This document shows positions 45,904-55,749 of a stretch of 64,000 nt of DNA, piece after piece. The position numbers were made by a program, and so were the translations under genes. This stretch comes from Methanolobus sp. (GTDB taxonomy: Archaea > Halobacteriota > Methanosarcinia > Methanosarcinales > Methanosarcinaceae), in NCBI RefSeq assembly GCF_016278385.1, contig NZ_JADQBY010000016.1, positions 1 through 64,000 of the forward strand. The letters are read 5' to 3'. The stretch's first letter is position 1. Every line of letters starts with the position of its first letter. The notes beneath the pieces were generated by a model. That model had not been told where the DNA came from. It did not search any database and saw only the letters and a list, made by a program, of their open reading frames with translations.

Positions 45904-46813
45904 TCAATGGCTCCAGTCGTACGCCTTCTTCCGTATTTTTAGTAATAATGGCTTCTCCACCTGCATCTTCAATGGCTTTTGCAATAGTCATGGCGGTGTT
46001 ATCATCTGCGAGCGATATTATACATCCGCCACCACCAGCTCCGGTGATTTTGGCACATATGGCACCACTGTTGCGGGCGGCATAAACAAGGGACGAAAGC
46101 TCAGCACTTCCAACACCAATGGCATCAAGAAGTCCCTGATTCACATTCATGAGTTTTCCAATTGTCATGTAGTCTCCCTCATGAACGAATTTTTCAGCAA
46201 TCATGGACATCTGTCCTATATTGAAAAGGATTGATTCTATGATGGTAGGGAATTCGCTGCGAAGGTTTGCAACATTTCCAACAAGCTCCTTTGTAGAGGA
46301 GAATTGGTTCGTGTTGCCTATCACAATGGGACACTTCAGAAGTGGAAGTTGTTTTCTTTGTGGTATCATAACAACACCGCCCATGGTGCTTACATATGTG
46401 TCTGTGGGGCTTGCATTACCCTGTACCATTTTTTCGATTTCATGCCCTGTTCTTGCAATATCTTCAAGGGAAAGGCCACATTCATATAGATGGTTCAGTG
46501 CCTGGATACTGGCAACAGTAACGGCTGCAGAGGATCCGAGTCCGGAACCGACGGGAATTTCGGATTCGATTCTGATTCTGACGCCTGTTATATCTGTTAA
46601 CCGTTGCATCTTTTCAATGGCATAGGATACATACGGGTGTATCTCATAGTCTATCCCTGTGGTTCCCAGCGTTGACTCTATTAATATATCGTTGCTCTTT
46701 TCCACATGAACCTTTGTGCGAAGTTCAACAGCACAGCAAATTGCGCTTTCTCCATATACTACTGCGTGTTCACCAAAAAGGTAAATTTTTCCAGGTGCAG
46801 AACATGTAATCAC
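45896..46813 (-). CDS. mvk: Mevalonate kinase
   Basis: 305-residue GHMP kinase: SAPGKIYLFGEHAVVYGESA at the N-terminus, ATP loop PVGSGLGSSAAVTVAS near residue 87, and KITGAGGGGCIISL near 260. First committed kinase of the archaeal mevalonate route. Translationally linked to ipk. Confidence 0.94.
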   Translation of the reverse strand: MITCSAPGKIYLFGEHAVVYGESAICCAVELRTKVHVEKSNDILIESTLGTTGIDYEIHPYVSYAIEKMQRLTDITGVRIRIESEIPVGSGLGSSAAVTVASIQALNHLYECGLSLEDIARTGHEIEKMVQGNASPTDTYVSTMGGVVMIPQRKQLPLLKCPIVIGNTNQFSSTKELVGNVANLRSEFPTIIESILFNIGQMSMIAEKFVHEGDYMTIGKLMNVNQGLLDAIGVGSAELSSLVYAARNSGAICAKITGAGGGGCIISLADDNTAMTIAKAIEDAGGEAIITKNTEEGVRLEPLNG

Positions 46814-46835
46814 AGAAATCCCCTTGATATGGTTC

Positions 46836-47633
46836 TTACTCTACTACAATTGCTGCATATCCGACAACTTTCGCCATGTCTCCGCTGACGTCTCCGCTGG
46901 TCGCATATTTTAGCAACGATACGTTTTTAGCACCAAATTCTTTTGTGGCTGATAACATTGCTGCAATTGGGCCGAATCCGCATGCTGATATGTTTCGCTC
47001 TTCCCTGCGCCTGTAAAATTCAGGAATGTCCATTTCAATAATGGGTTCAATGAGGTAATGGTCATTTTCTCTGGCAACATCGGCAGGTTGGTAGTGGGTA
47101 AAATCACTTGATGCAATAAATATTACTTTCTTTCCTGTAAGCTTTGCTGCCTTTGCAACTTCTTGACCTATTTCCGATGCAGTTTCTTCATCCTGAAGTC
47201 CCATGCATATTGGAAGTATTTTAAAGTCATTGTTGGATATGTGTTGCAAAAAAGGTATTTGCACCTCAATGGAATGCTCTAAATGGTGTGCATGCTCATC
47301 AGAATCTATGATGGTGCCAGCAAGAAGTTTTCCTATTTCCCTGTCGGTTTCAACAATTCCAAGAGGAGTCATCCATGTATCCTGGGACATTGCCACAGCA
47401 GATCCATAACCTGTGTGGTTTGGTCCAAACAGTACATAGGTGTCTGCTTTAGGCAATCGGGCATATGCATGTGCTGCCACTTCTCCCGAATATATGTATC
47501 CGGCATGAGGTACGACAGCACCAAGGATGGGCATCTCTGAGATAACCACATCCTTAAAGCACCTGCTAAGTTCCTTCTTAAGGCTTTTTGGATTAAGCGG
47601 ATAAAATTGACCGGCAACGGTTGTTTGTCTCAT
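46836..47633 (-). CDS. MEMO-family protein
   Basis: 265 residues from MRQTTVAGQFYP, with AGGGTGA upstream. MEMO1/dioxygenase-like fold with VVPHAGYIYSGEVAAHAY near residue 42, FGPNHTG near 75 and SSDFTHYQP near 175. Commonly encoded before mvk in Archaea. Biochemical role unresolved in this group. Confidence 0.9.
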   Translation of the reverse strand: MRQTTVAGQFYPLNPKSLKKELSRCFKDVVISEMPILGAVVPHAGYIYSGEVAAHAYARLPKADTYVLFGPNHTGYGSAVAMSQDTWMTPLGIVETDREIGKLLAGTIIDSDEHAHHLEHSIEVQIPFLQHISNNDFKILPICMGLQDEETASEIGQEVAKAAKLTGKKVIFIASSDFTHYQPADVARENDHYLIEPIIEMDIPEFYRRREERNISACGFGPIAAMLSATKEFGAKNVSLLKYATSGDVSGDMAKVVGYAAIVVE

Positions 47634-47703
47634 ACTACAATTCACCCTATATTATTATACAGGTTTTTGATATATGTAGTATGCTTCACACAAGCTGTCA
47701 GTT

Positions 47704-48363
47704 TCAAACTCCTGCTTCAAAGTCTTCAAGTTCGTAAGTAAACATTGAATCATTGGCCTTTGCTATCTCTCTTGCAAGTAACCAGTATACGAGGGAGAGT
47801 GCTTTTCTTCCTTTGTTGTTGGTTGGAATTACAAAATCTACATTTGATGTCATGTTGTTGGTGTCACAGAGTGCCACAACAGGTATACCGATGTTTACGG
47901 TTTCCTTGATGACCTGTGCATCACCGGTAGGGTCGGTAACAATTACCACATCAGGCTCGCAGAATAGTTCTATTTTAGGGTTTGTAAGAAGTCCTGGAAT
48001 AAATCTTCCTACCATTGACTTAGCACCGATTGCTTTTGCGAACATTTTTGCAGGGAATTGGCCGTACTGTCTTGCAGATACTACAAGAATCCTCTGTGGT
48101 TCGTATTTTGAAAGAAATGCTGCTGCGAGTTTAATTCTCTCGTCGGTTGCCTGGATGTCAAGTACATAAAGACCGTCTGTTCTTACGCGGTAGACGAACT
48201 TCATCATGTTCTCTGTCTTCTGTTGTGTACCGATGTGTACGCCTGCTGCAAGGTACTCATCTATTGGGACAAGAGATGTGGTCTTTACTTCTTCACCTGC
48301 TTCTCCGGTCACTTCACTTTCGATATTAGTTTCAGTAATTGTAATTTCTTCTGTAGAATCCAT
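47704..48363 (-). CDS. rpsB: 30S ribosomal protein S2
   Basis: 219 residues with S2 motifs [36 protein letters not shown] and [20 protein letters not shown]. An acidic N-terminal extension of about 25 residues is typical of archaeal S2. It starts 4 bp after rpoK. Confidence 0.95.
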   Translation of the reverse strand: MDSTEEITITETNIESEVTGEAGEEVKTTSLVPIDEYLAAGVHIGTQQKTENMMKFVYRVRTDGLYVLDIQATDERIKLAAAFLSKYEPQRILVVSARQYGQFPAKMFAKAIGAKSMVGRFIPGLLTNPKIELFCEPDVVIVTDPTGDAQVIKETVNIGIPVVALCDTNNMTSNVDFVIPTNNKGRKALSLVYWLLAREIAKANDSMFTYELEDFEAGV

Positions 48364-48367
48364 AAAA

Positions 48368-48553
48368 TCACCTAATGTTATTATTTCGTTTAACAGTAAT
48401 CGGAATTACTCCGAGTTCAAATTCCTTTTTAGCAAGGGTTAATGAGTTCATGCTTGGATCATCGATCAGCACTGGAGCCCCCATTGAAATTTGCAATGCT
48501 CTTGCACCAACGATTCTAGCTTTTTCATACCTGGTATAGTGTTCTGTAGTCAA
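48368..48553 (-). CDS. rpoK: RNA polymerase subunit K (Rpo6)
   Basis: 61 residues with [20 protein letters not shown] and APVLI, the omega/RPB6 core. A TTG start at 48553 is preferred: AGGTGATC, a perfect match to the 16S 3' end, lies just before it, while the track's GTG is part of that ribosome site. Confidence 0.9.
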   Translation of the reverse strand: MTTEHYTRYEKARIVGARALQISMGAPVLIDDPSMNSLTLAKKEFELGVIPITVKRNNNIR

Positions 48554-48750
48554 ATAGATCACCTGATTAAAATCATATTGAAAATATCAATAGTCCATTT
48601 GTTGATAGCTACTCCTATTGCTTTCAAAAAGTATTCCTGTATGAATAGCCATTAATGTGGTCAATGATAACCATGATAGATATAAATGTATTCGGAATCC
48701 CTCCGAATGTGGTTGTAAACCTTTTCTGATAGTAGTGCCCTTTAATTTTA

Positions 48751-48852
48751 TGAGGCTGCTGAGATTTGAACTCAGGTTCCGGCATGTTTTGCATAGAAGA
48801 TACATCATATGTCCCGAACGCCGAAAGCTGGTTCAGGTTACTCTACAGCCCC
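48751..48852 (-). tRNA. tRNA-Pro (anticodon CGG) with intron
   Basis: Cloverleaf on the minus strand: acceptor GGGGCTG/CAGCCTC, D stem GAG/CTT, anticodon stem CGGCG/TGCCG, variable GAAC, T arm CTGAG-TTCAAAT-CTCAG, discriminator A. The anticodon loop TTCGGG is interrupted after position 37 by about 27 nt, leaving A as the last loop base. CATA/TATG can form the central helix of a bulge-helix-bulge splice site. The 5' end abuts the stop codon of rpoN with no spacer. Confidence 0.82.
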
Positions 48853-49041
48853 TTACTGGTACGGGGCAAGTGTATCTACTAGCTCGACATGTGAGAGGAT
48901 CATTCTTCTGCAGCAGTAGCGGATGACACCAAGGTCATCCAGAACTGCAGCAGGATCTTCTCCTTCTCCGACACGCTGTTTATATTCTTCCCAACAGTTT
49001 GAGACTACTTTTCCACAGCTGAAACATCGAACTGGTAACAT
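48853..49041 (-). CDS. rpoN: RNA polymerase subunit N (Rpo10)
   Basis: 62 residues from [20 protein letters not shown]; the extra N-terminal part in the track overlaps rpsI. The zinc-binding set CFSCG...RYCCRRM is complete. Its TAA stop ends at 48853, the base next to the first nucleotide of tRNA-Pro. Confidence 0.94.
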   Translation of the reverse strand: MLPVRCFSCGKVVSNCWEEYKQRVGEGEDPAAVLDDLGVIRYCCRRMILSHVELVDTLAPYQ

Positions 49042-49051
49042 ATCCTTTTGC

Positions 49052-49456
49052 CTACCTGTATGATTTCTGATACCTGGCACGTGCGCCTGGTCCACCAAAC
49101 TTCTTGGTTTCCTTCTGTCTGGAGTCGTTTACCAGGAGATTACGGTCGTATGCCATATATGAATCTCTGAGATTTGTATCACTGGTCCAGTCTACAATGC
49201 CTCTTGCAATTGCAGTCCTTACAGCACTTGCCTGGCCGATAATTCCACCGCCATTGACAATAACATCTATGTCTAATCCTTCAGCAGCATCACCTGCAAG
49301 CGCAACTGCCTCAAGGATCTTGAGTTTTGCAAACTCAGGGCTGTATATTTCCAGTGGCTTCTTGTTAATGCGCACTTTTCCGTTTCCCTTCTTCACTGTT
49401 GCACGTGCAATAGCTGTCTTCTTTTTTCCAGATGAGGTTATAACCTTAATAGCCAT
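49052..49456 (-). CDS. rpsI: 30S ribosomal protein S9
   Basis: 134 residues: [20 protein letters not shown] at the start and the basic tail [17 protein letters not shown] that reaches the ribosomal P site. GGAGG lies before the ATG. Between rplM and rpoN. Confidence 0.95.
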   Translation of the reverse strand: MAIKVITSSGKKKTAIARATVKKGNGKVRINKKPLEIYSPEFAKLKILEAVALAGDAAEGLDIDVIVNGGGIIGQASAVRTAIARGIVDWTSDTNLRDSYMAYDRNLLVNDSRQKETKKFGGPGARARYQKSYR

Positions 49457-49473
49457 TATAATCTTCCTCCTTT

Positions 49474-49893
49474 TTAGAACTTAGCACCGAGTTTTTTACT
49501 GACATCGCCAAGTCTGAGGTATTTGTTTGAACTCAGGCGGTCCATGCTTGCCTCTTCGATCTTTACAGCTTCCTTGTCCTGGAATTCCATTGGTACTCCA
49601 ATGTATACCTTAAGACTGGACATTGCGCTTTTTCCTCTTGCACGTTTGTAAGGGAGCATTCCTCTTACGGTCCTTTTAAGGATTCTGTCCGGCCTCTTAG
49701 GGAAGTATGGTCCAAACTCTGGCTTACCTCTTTTTAGGGTTTGATCATACTCTCTTAATGTAGTATATTTTGAACCGGAAATGACTGCCTTTTCAGCATT
49801 GATAATATCAATTTGTTCACCAGCAAGCAATCTCTTTGCAACAGTACTTGCAAGCCTGCCCAGAATGAGTCCTTCTGCATCGATAATCGTCAT
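49474..49893 (-). CDS. rplM: 50S ribosomal protein L13
   Basis: 139 residues from [16 protein letters not shown]; the track's start at 49902 is a GTG within the ribosome site AGGTGG. L13 features include [20 protein letters not shown] and [17 protein letters not shown]. It starts 9 bp after rpl18e. Confidence 0.94.
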   Translation of the reverse strand: MTIIDAEGLILGRLASTVAKRLLAGEQIDIINAEKAVISGSKYTTLREYDQTLKRGKPEFGPYFPKRPDRILKRTVRGMLPYKRARGKSAMSSLKVYIGVPMEFQDKEAVKIEEASMDRLSSNKYLRLGDVSKKLGAKF

Positions 49894-49902
49894 CTTTTCC
49901 AC

Positions 49903-50283
49903 CTACTGCAAGATCTTGATTCCAGACCCCTTGGGGTTTTCTTCCAATATCTGTTCAATTGTCAGGCATTTGCCGCCAACTTCTTCGATCTTTTCCAATG
50001 CAGTTACACTGAAATTGTATGCTGCGACAGTTACTGCCTTGCTAAGTAATCCTGAACCCAGGACTTTACCTGCAATAAGGACCGTTTCACCATCTTTTGC
50101 ATACCTGTTGATCTTGCTCAGGTTTACCTGTGCGTAGTTCTTGCCAGGCTTTTCTAACCTTTTGGCCACATCTTTCCAGATAGCGACTTCATTCTGACGT
50201 GCCTCTTCCTTTAGTGCTGCAATAAGCACAGACGTGCGAGGGTTTGTCTTTCTTTCGATTTTGACTTGTGTAGTCTTGCTCAT
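49903..50283 (-). CDS. rpl18e: 50S ribosomal protein L18e
   Basis: 126 residues from MSKTTQVKIERKTNPRTS, with GGAGG just upstream; the track's TTG start lies in that site. L18e core: VNLSKINRYAKDGETVLIAG and KVLGSGLLSKAVTVAAYNFS. First gene of the ribosomal/RNA polymerase/isoprenoid cluster. A perfect 6-bp hairpin AGTCTG/CAGACT sits in the upstream region near 50373-50390. Confidence 0.94.
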   Translation of the reverse strand: MSKTTQVKIERKTNPRTSVLIAALKEEARQNEVAIWKDVAKRLEKPGKNYAQVNLSKINRYAKDGETVLIAGKVLGSGLLSKAVTVAAYNFSVTALEKIEEVGGKCLTIEQILEENPKGSGIKILQ

Positions 50284-50426
50284 ATTGTTCCTCCGCAAGA
50301 GTATGTCTCACTCACGCACTATATGCGTTCGAACATCCGTAAGGTGTCAATTAAGTAAGTACATGTGAGTCTGTAGAATCAGACTGGTGTTTGAATAACA
50401 TTAATAGTACATAAAGATTATGTGGA

Positions 50427-50894
50427 TTATTCTCCGTTACTGAATACATTACTGTACACTTTGTCATATATGGGACTTATGTCACATCCAAGTTCCTTTG
50501 CAGTGAGCAGGCCAGCAACTTCAATATCAACAAGATCTTCTAGTTGTTCCTGTTTCTTATTTATGAGTGCTGTTATGTCCCTTGCACTTTTTCCGCAATT
50601 AGCAACTATCAGGGAGATTATATCTTCGATTGTAGACCTCTCCTTAAAGATAGATTCCGAGGGCTTAAAACCATGTGGTATCTCTATCTTGTCGATATCA
50701 AAATTAGGGACAAGTTCTGCCTCTTTGAATTTTAACAAACGAGCTCCTATGGCCCTGTCCCTTATTTTAGAAGCAACATCAGGTGCCATCCATTTAAGAT
50801 CAAAGGAGAGTGCGAATTCAAAGTCCTTGATTGACAGTGAATTCTTGTTATTTCGTTTAAATGGAGTTGCTGCTACAAGCATCAATTCATCCAT
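50427..50894 (-). CDS. DUF2240 family protein
   Basis: 155 residues, soluble, starting MDELMLVAATPFKRNNKNSL. The segment LKWMAPDVASKIRDRAIGAR looks like a winged helix that could bind nucleic acid. Resembles the archaeal DUF2240 group. Its ATG overlaps the preceding stop by one base (TAATG), so translation is coupled. Confidence 0.7.
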   Translation of the reverse strand: MDELMLVAATPFKRNNKNSLSIKDFEFALSFDLKWMAPDVASKIRDRAIGARLLKFKEAELVPNFDIDKIEIPHGFKPSESIFKERSTIEDIISLIVANCGKSARDITALINKKQEQLEDLVDIEVAGLLTAKELGCDISPIYDKVYSNVFSNGE

Positions 50895-51376
50895 TATGAA
50901 CCTCTGCGAAGCTCATCAATAATTGTATCGGCAACTCTGCCACATTCTGTTCGCTTCGGACCATCAATATGATTGATCTGGAGTACAAGCAATTCACTTT
51001 CAACAATAGCCCTTACCAGGTAAATATCGCCCCTGAATGGGACACGATTGTACTTTCCATCAAGGTAGCTGTATCTCAAGTGAACCCTGAAATCTATAAT
51101 TCCCTCTTTTTCCAGAGTGTCCAGTACATAATCTACAGTATCATAATTAAGTGATGAAAAATCTATGCCATTGGTGACTACCTCAATGGCTATCTCTCTT
51201 TTAGCCTGTATACGATGTCCTCTCTGGGTAACAGATTCAGTAACGAACATGCCGAACTTCCCGTCTATGTTTGCCATCACTTTCACAAAAAAAGGAAGGT
51301 CAGAATGGTAGCGATATTTCTGTTCAAACTCCACGGTCCTGTGAGGAAATCGATGATATATTCGCTTTCGCATCAT
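50894..51376 (-). CDS. Conserved hypothetical protein
   Basis: 160 residues, mixed alpha/beta, starting MMRKRIYHRFPHRTVEFEQK. No domain recognised. Two halves are visible: a beta-rich part ending near residue 80 and a part with YDTVDYVLDTLEKEGIIDFR and the tail CGRVADTIIDELRRG. Cotranscribed with the DUF2240 gene. Likely start is residue 1 or 2. Confidence 0.7.
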   Translation of the reverse strand: MMRKRIYHRFPHRTVEFEQKYRYHSDLPFFVKVMANIDGKFGMFVTESVTQRGHRIQAKREIAIEVVTNGIDFSSLNYDTVDYVLDTLEKEGIIDFRVHLRYSYLDGKYNRVPFRGDIYLVRAIVESELLVLQINHIDGPKRTECGRVADTIIDELRRGS

Positions 51377-51435
51377 TTTAAATTGCTACCATCCTTTATT
51401 TTCTAATTTTTATAATAAATGCATGTTCACTCTAT

Positions 51436-53007
51436 TTAAAGTTTGATGAGTTTGGCGTCGATTATTCCTTCAACTGCCCTCATCTCTTTAAGAATTGGCT
51501 CAGAAACTTCTGAATCAACATTGAGAGCCATAATGGTCGTTCCACCGATTTCAGCTCTTCCTACTTGCATCCCTGATATGTTGATGTTGTTCTTTCCAAG
51601 AACCATGCAGCAGGGTCCTATTACATTAGGTTTGTTGACATGTTTTGTTACTATCAGGTATCCTGATGGTATAACATCAACATGTTCTCCGTTGATATTG
51701 ATTATTTTTCCTTTGCCACCAATGACAGTTCCTGCTATTGACACTGTTTCGTTGCCCATGCTGATCTCTACTTTAATAGTAGAGCTGAATTCTTCCGTTG
51801 TATCTGATTTGCTCTCAACGACCCCTACTTTCCTTGACTTTGCAATGGTGCCTGCATTTACGTAGTTTACAGCAGATCCAAGTGCAACCTGAAGCATGCC
51901 TTTCACTGCAGCAATAGTTACTGGTCTGGTATCTTTTTCTGCAATTTCTCCGTTATATGATATCTTTATTTGATCATAATTCTTGCCAAACAACTGTGCA
52001 CATGCATCACTCATTGTTTCAGCAAGCTGGATATAAGGTGCAAGCATAGTCATTATCTCTGGTTTAACAGAAGGTATGTTGATAGCGTTCTTTGCAGTTC
52101 CGCCAGTGAGCACGGATACAACTTCTTCTGCAACTGAAACAGCCACATTGATCTGTGCTTCCTTTGTGGATGCTCCCAGGTGTGGTGTAGCTATCAGCGT
52201 CTCACAATCAAGAAGCGGACTTTCAAGAGGTGGTTCATTTACAAACACATCAATTGCAGCGCCAGCTATCTTTTTACTGTTCAATGCCTCAGCAAGTGCT
52301 TCTTCATTGATGATTCCCCCACGTGCACAATTGATGATTCTTGCATTACTTTTCATCAAAGCAAACTCTTCTGCATCGATGATGTTTCTTGTATCTTTTG
52401 TAAGAGGTGTGTGAACAGTGATGAAATCGGCCACTTTTACTATTTCATGAACTGACATCATCTTTACTCCCATTTCCTTTGCCCTTTCATCAGAAACAAA
52501 AGGATCGTACGCCAGGATCTCCATATTAAGTCCCTGTGCCCTTTTTGTCACCTCTGCACCAATGCGTCCAAGTCCTATGACACCAAGGATCTTGCCATTG
52601 ACCTCAACACCCATGAACTTGTTGCGTTCCCATTTTTTGGATTTGAGTGATGCATTTGCCTGTGGCACATTCCTTGCCAGGGACATCATCATTGCAATAG
52701 TGTGTTCTGCTGCGGAGAGCATGTTTCCTTCAGGTGCGTTGACAACGATTATTCCTTTCTCTGTAGCTGCCTCTACATCCACATTATCAATACCTACCCC
52801 TGCTCTTCCAACAATTTTCATTTTGTCGGCTGCTTCTATAACCTTTCTTGTAACCTGCGTCCCGCTTCTGATTACAAGTGCGTCATATTCAGGTATCTTC
52901 TCAACGAGTTCCTCTTCGGAAAGTCCTGTAAGGACATCAACTGTGAAATGCTGTTGAAGTATTGTTAATCCCTGTTCTGATAATGGATCACTAACTAGTA
53001 CTTTCAT
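51436..53007 (-). CDS. serA: D-3-phosphoglycerate dehydrogenase
   Basis: 523 residues from MKVLVSDPLSEQGL, with GGAG upstream. NAD-binding loop GVIGLGRIGAEVTKRA near residue 143, catalytic arginine in NCARGGIINEEAL near 232 and histidine in TPHLGASTKEAQ near 280. A C-terminal ASB domain is followed by an ACT domain (NVIGPCCMVLGKNNINISGM) for serine feedback. First step of serine synthesis. Long type I form as in other Methanosarcinaceae. Confidence 0.95.
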   Translation of the reverse strand: MKVLVSDPLSEQGLTILQQHFTVDVLTGLSEEELVEKIPEYDALVIRSGTQVTRKVIEAADKMKIVGRAGVGIDNVDVEAATEKGIIVVNAPEGNMLSAAEHTIAMMMSLARNVPQANASLKSKKWERNKFMGVEVNGKILGVIGLGRIGAEVTKRAQGLNMEILAYDPFVSDERAKEMGVKMMSVHEIVKVADFITVHTPLTKDTRNIIDAEEFALMKSNARIINCARGGIINEEALAEALNSKKIAGAAIDVFVNEPPLESPLLDCETLIATPHLGASTKEAQINVAVSVAEEVVSVLTGGTAKNAINIPSVKPEIMTMLAPYIQLAETMSDACAQLFGKNYDQIKISYNGEIAEKDTRPVTIAAVKGMLQVALGSAVNYVNAGTIAKSRKVGVVESKSDTTEEFSSTIKVEISMGNETVSIAGTVIGGKGKIININGEHVDVIPSGYLIVTKHVNKPNVIGPCCMVLGKNNINISGMQVGRAEIGGTTIMALNVDSEVSEPILKEMRAVEGIIDAKLIKL

Positions 53008-53034
53008 ATTATATGTCTCCGCGGATAATTGCAA

Positions 53035-53356
53035 TATAAATGATTGCGTATTGATTTTATAGTTTTAAGGACTATGGAATTGTATCATTTTCTACATATG
53101 GCCCTATGCTTCCATAATCGCTTTCAAGCTATTTTAACTTTCTTTGAAAATACACCATTTTACATATACTTGTCTCTTTAAAAACTTAAGTGCTTACATT
53201 ATTATATTTAATTGTACTTGGATATGGTTTCTATCGCAAGATAAAATAGAAACATATATATAAAATACTCTATATTAGCTTTAAATACCGGTAACAATCA
53301 ATTCAAACATATATATGTGCCACAAAGAAGTTTTTTTTTCCATTGCAGGGTTCTAT
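53035..53356. other. Divergent intergenic region
   Basis: Lies between serA and the first sensor kinase. Several ATATATA boxes near 53250-53310 could be promoters for the kinase. No repeats or RNAs seen. Confidence 0.35.
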
Positions 53357-55741
53357 ATGAGAAAAGGCGTAAGAATACTATTGATATCAATATCGTTTGG
53401 TCTTGCATTCTGGTTTATTGATACATACATAGTACATATTCTGTTCGATGCAAACATCCTGCCGTTTTCTTCATCACAAAAGGAATTTTTCCGTAATATC
53501 TATGTTAAAATTTTTGTATTCATTGGATTCATCCTATTTGGTCTGACTATTTCGAAAATGGCTCAAAAATGTGATTGTGTTGAGGGCGAGTTACTTTCGC
53601 AACTAAGGTTTGAGAATATTGTTGCAGAGATATCCTCTCATTTCATCGGAAAGAAGTCAGAGTACATAGATGAAGGAATCCATATTTCTCTCAAGAAGAT
53701 TGCTGAATTTGCGGATGCTGATCGTGGTTATCTTGTTATTTTCTCCCCTGACAAAAACCAACATGATACTATGTATCAGTGGCATGGGGAACACATAGAC
53801 AATGAGTATATTGATAGTTATCCCGGTAGGGATTTCCCCTGGTGGATGGAAAAACTTTCATCTCCTGAAATAGTCCACATTTTTGATGTATCAGAGTTGC
53901 CTTCCTCTGCAGACAAGGAAAAAGAGGCGCTTGAAAAGGCAGGTATCATGTCTGTACTTTCCATACCCTTACAATCCAATGGGTGTCTGGTAGGTTTTCT
54001 GGGTTTTGACTCTTTCAGCCAGAAAAAGGTCTGGCCATCCAATTACATCAAGTTGATGCGGGTAGTCGGTGACATTTTTGTAGACAGCATAGAAAGAAAG
54101 GAAGTTGAAGAATCGATACTGGAACACAGGGAAAGGCTGGCAAGAGCGCAGTCAATTTCGCATATAGGGAGTTGGGAGATAGACCTGCGCACAAAAACAC
54201 ATTTCTGGTCAGAGGAAATGTATCGTATCATGGGTTTTGTTCCTGATGAAATATCCATCGATAAGAATACTTATACTGAAATTATAAACCCTGATGATTG
54301 GGAAAGGTTTAATTCCTGTGTTGAAAGGGCACTTTCGACTCCGGGATACAAATTTGACATAAAGGTAAGGGTTGTGAGAAAGAGTGGCTCCGTTTGTATT
54401 CTTCATTCTCTTGGGGAGGTGATATGGGACAATGATGGCAATCAGCTATTATTCCAGGGGACTACCCAGGATATTACTAAAATATCACTTGCTGAAGAAG
54501 AACTCCATAGAAAGAATCGTAATTTGCTTATTCTCCAGTCCACGGCTCTGATAGCTGCCAGCTCACTGGAGATGGGAGAGTTCCTGAGTGATATCCTTGA
54601 AGAAATAAATGCATATGTAGGCTGCGAATACGGCTCGATTTATTTGCTCTCTCCAAAGAACAAAAGCTTTGGGCTTTGTTCATCAAATGGCATAAAAAAC
54701 GATCTGAAAAATAAAATTGATTCAATTCCTCTGGACGATCCTATATTCCAGACAATACCCAACATTCAGAACACCTGGATCACTGATAAAGTGAATGATA
54801 TTCAGGGCTGTCTGGAAGGATTTATTTCAAACGAAAATGTCGGTAAGCTTGCTTTTATTCCTATTATTTCCCGGGATGATCTTGTAGGTATTATATTATT
54901 GTTCCCTAATAAACAGACCGCAATTTCCAAAGTCGACCTCAGGATACTTGGTAATGTAGGTCGTCAGATAGGAATTACCGTGGAAAACATTCGCCTTCTG
55001 GATGAAACAAGGAACGCTTATGAAGAACTGAAGTCCCTTGACAGGATGAAGGATGAATTTGTAGCTAATATTACTCATGAACTTAAAACACCTCTTATAT
55101 CTATCAAAGGATACAGTGAGGTTATTTATGAAGGTCTTCTCGGAGAACTGGATGAAAAACAAAAAAAGTGCCTGAAAATAATTATTTCAAATTCTGAACG
55201 CCTGGAACGTCTGATAGAATCTCTACTTAACATGAATTCCCTAAATTTTGAAAAACACCATGTATTTTCGCCAGTTCATCTAAAAGATGTGCTCGACAAT
55301 GCCATTAACAGCCTTTCCATGAGGATGGAAGAAAAGAACGTAAGGGTGAAGAAGGATTATTCCATTGATATGCATCTTGTGTACGGAAATTGTGAATTCC
55401 TTAAATATCTTTTTGTATATGTTCTTGACAATGCTATTAAATTTTCACCATCGGGTTCTGAAGTATCTATATCGGTACGCGTGGATGGAAAAAATCTCCA
55501 TGCTACCGTAAGCGACCATGGAATAGGTATTCCTCAGGAATGTATGGACCGAATATTTGAAAGGTTCTATCAAATAGACGGTTCAACAACTCGTATTTAT
55601 GGGGGTAACGGACTTGGTCTTTATCTTTCAAAAAACATCGTAGAACTTCATTTCGGAACGATTGAGATTGAAAGTGAGGAGGGTGCTGGTACGGATGTAC
55701 ACATTTATGTTCCTCTTTACAATCCTGATATTCATGAATAG
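53357..55741 (+). CDS. Membrane sensor histidine kinase (GAF-PAS-GAF-HisKA-HATPase)
   Basis: 794 residues from MRKGVRILL; an in-frame ATG lies 42 bp upstream. Two membrane helices near residues 5-25 and 48-70, a GAF domain about 90-250, a PAS domain about 275-385 (SISHIGSWEIDLRTKTHFWS), a second GAF about 400-555, then the H box FVANITHELKTPLISIKGYS near 580 and the HATPase boxes (VLDNAIKFSPSG, DHGIGIP, GNGLGLYLSKN). The signal and response regulator are unknown; none is encoded next to it. Confidence 0.88.
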   Translation: MRKGVRILLISISFGLAFWFIDTYIVHILFDANILPFSSSQKEFFRNIYVKIFVFIGFILFGLTISKMAQKCDCVEGELLSQLRFENIVAEISSHFIGKKSEYIDEGIHISLKKIAEFADADRGYLVIFSPDKNQHDTMYQWHGEHIDNEYIDSYPGRDFPWWMEKLSSPEIVHIFDVSELPSSADKEKEALEKAGIMSVLSIPLQSNGCLVGFLGFDSFSQKKVWPSNYIKLMRVVGDIFVDSIERKEVEESILEHRERLARAQSISHIGSWEIDLRTKTHFWSEEMYRIMGFVPDEISIDKNTYTEIINPDDWERFNSCVERALSTPGYKFDIKVRVVRKSGSVCILHSLGEVIWDNDGNQLLFQGTTQDITKISLAEEELHRKNRNLLILQSTALIAASSLEMGEFLSDILEEINAYVGCEYGSIYLLSPKNKSFGLCSSNGIKNDLKNKIDSIPLDDPIFQTIPNIQNTWITDKVNDIQGCLEGFISNENVGKLAFIPIISRDDLVGIILLFPNKQTAISKVDLRILGNVGRQIGITVENIRLLDETRNAYEELKSLDRMKDEFVANITHELKTPLISIKGYSEVIYEGLLGELDEKQKKCLKIIISNSERLERLIESLLNMNSLNFEKHHVFSPVHLKDVLDNAINSLSMRMEEKNVRVKKDYSIDMHLVYGNCEFLKYLFVYVLDNAIKFSPSGSEVSISVRVDGKNLHATVSDHGIGIPQECMDRIFERFYQIDGSTTRIYGGNGLGLYLSKNIVELHFGTIEIESEEGAGTDVHIYVPLYNPDIHE

Positions 55742-55749
55742 GGTGAATA

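Noticed and set aside
45479-46234. 251-codon plus-strand ORF opposite ipk and mvk
   Set aside because: Shadow of two well-conserved genes; crosses their junction.
50299-50426. Possible tRNA upstream of rpl18e (GTTCGAAC present)
   Set aside because: No acceptor or anticodon stem can be paired around it.
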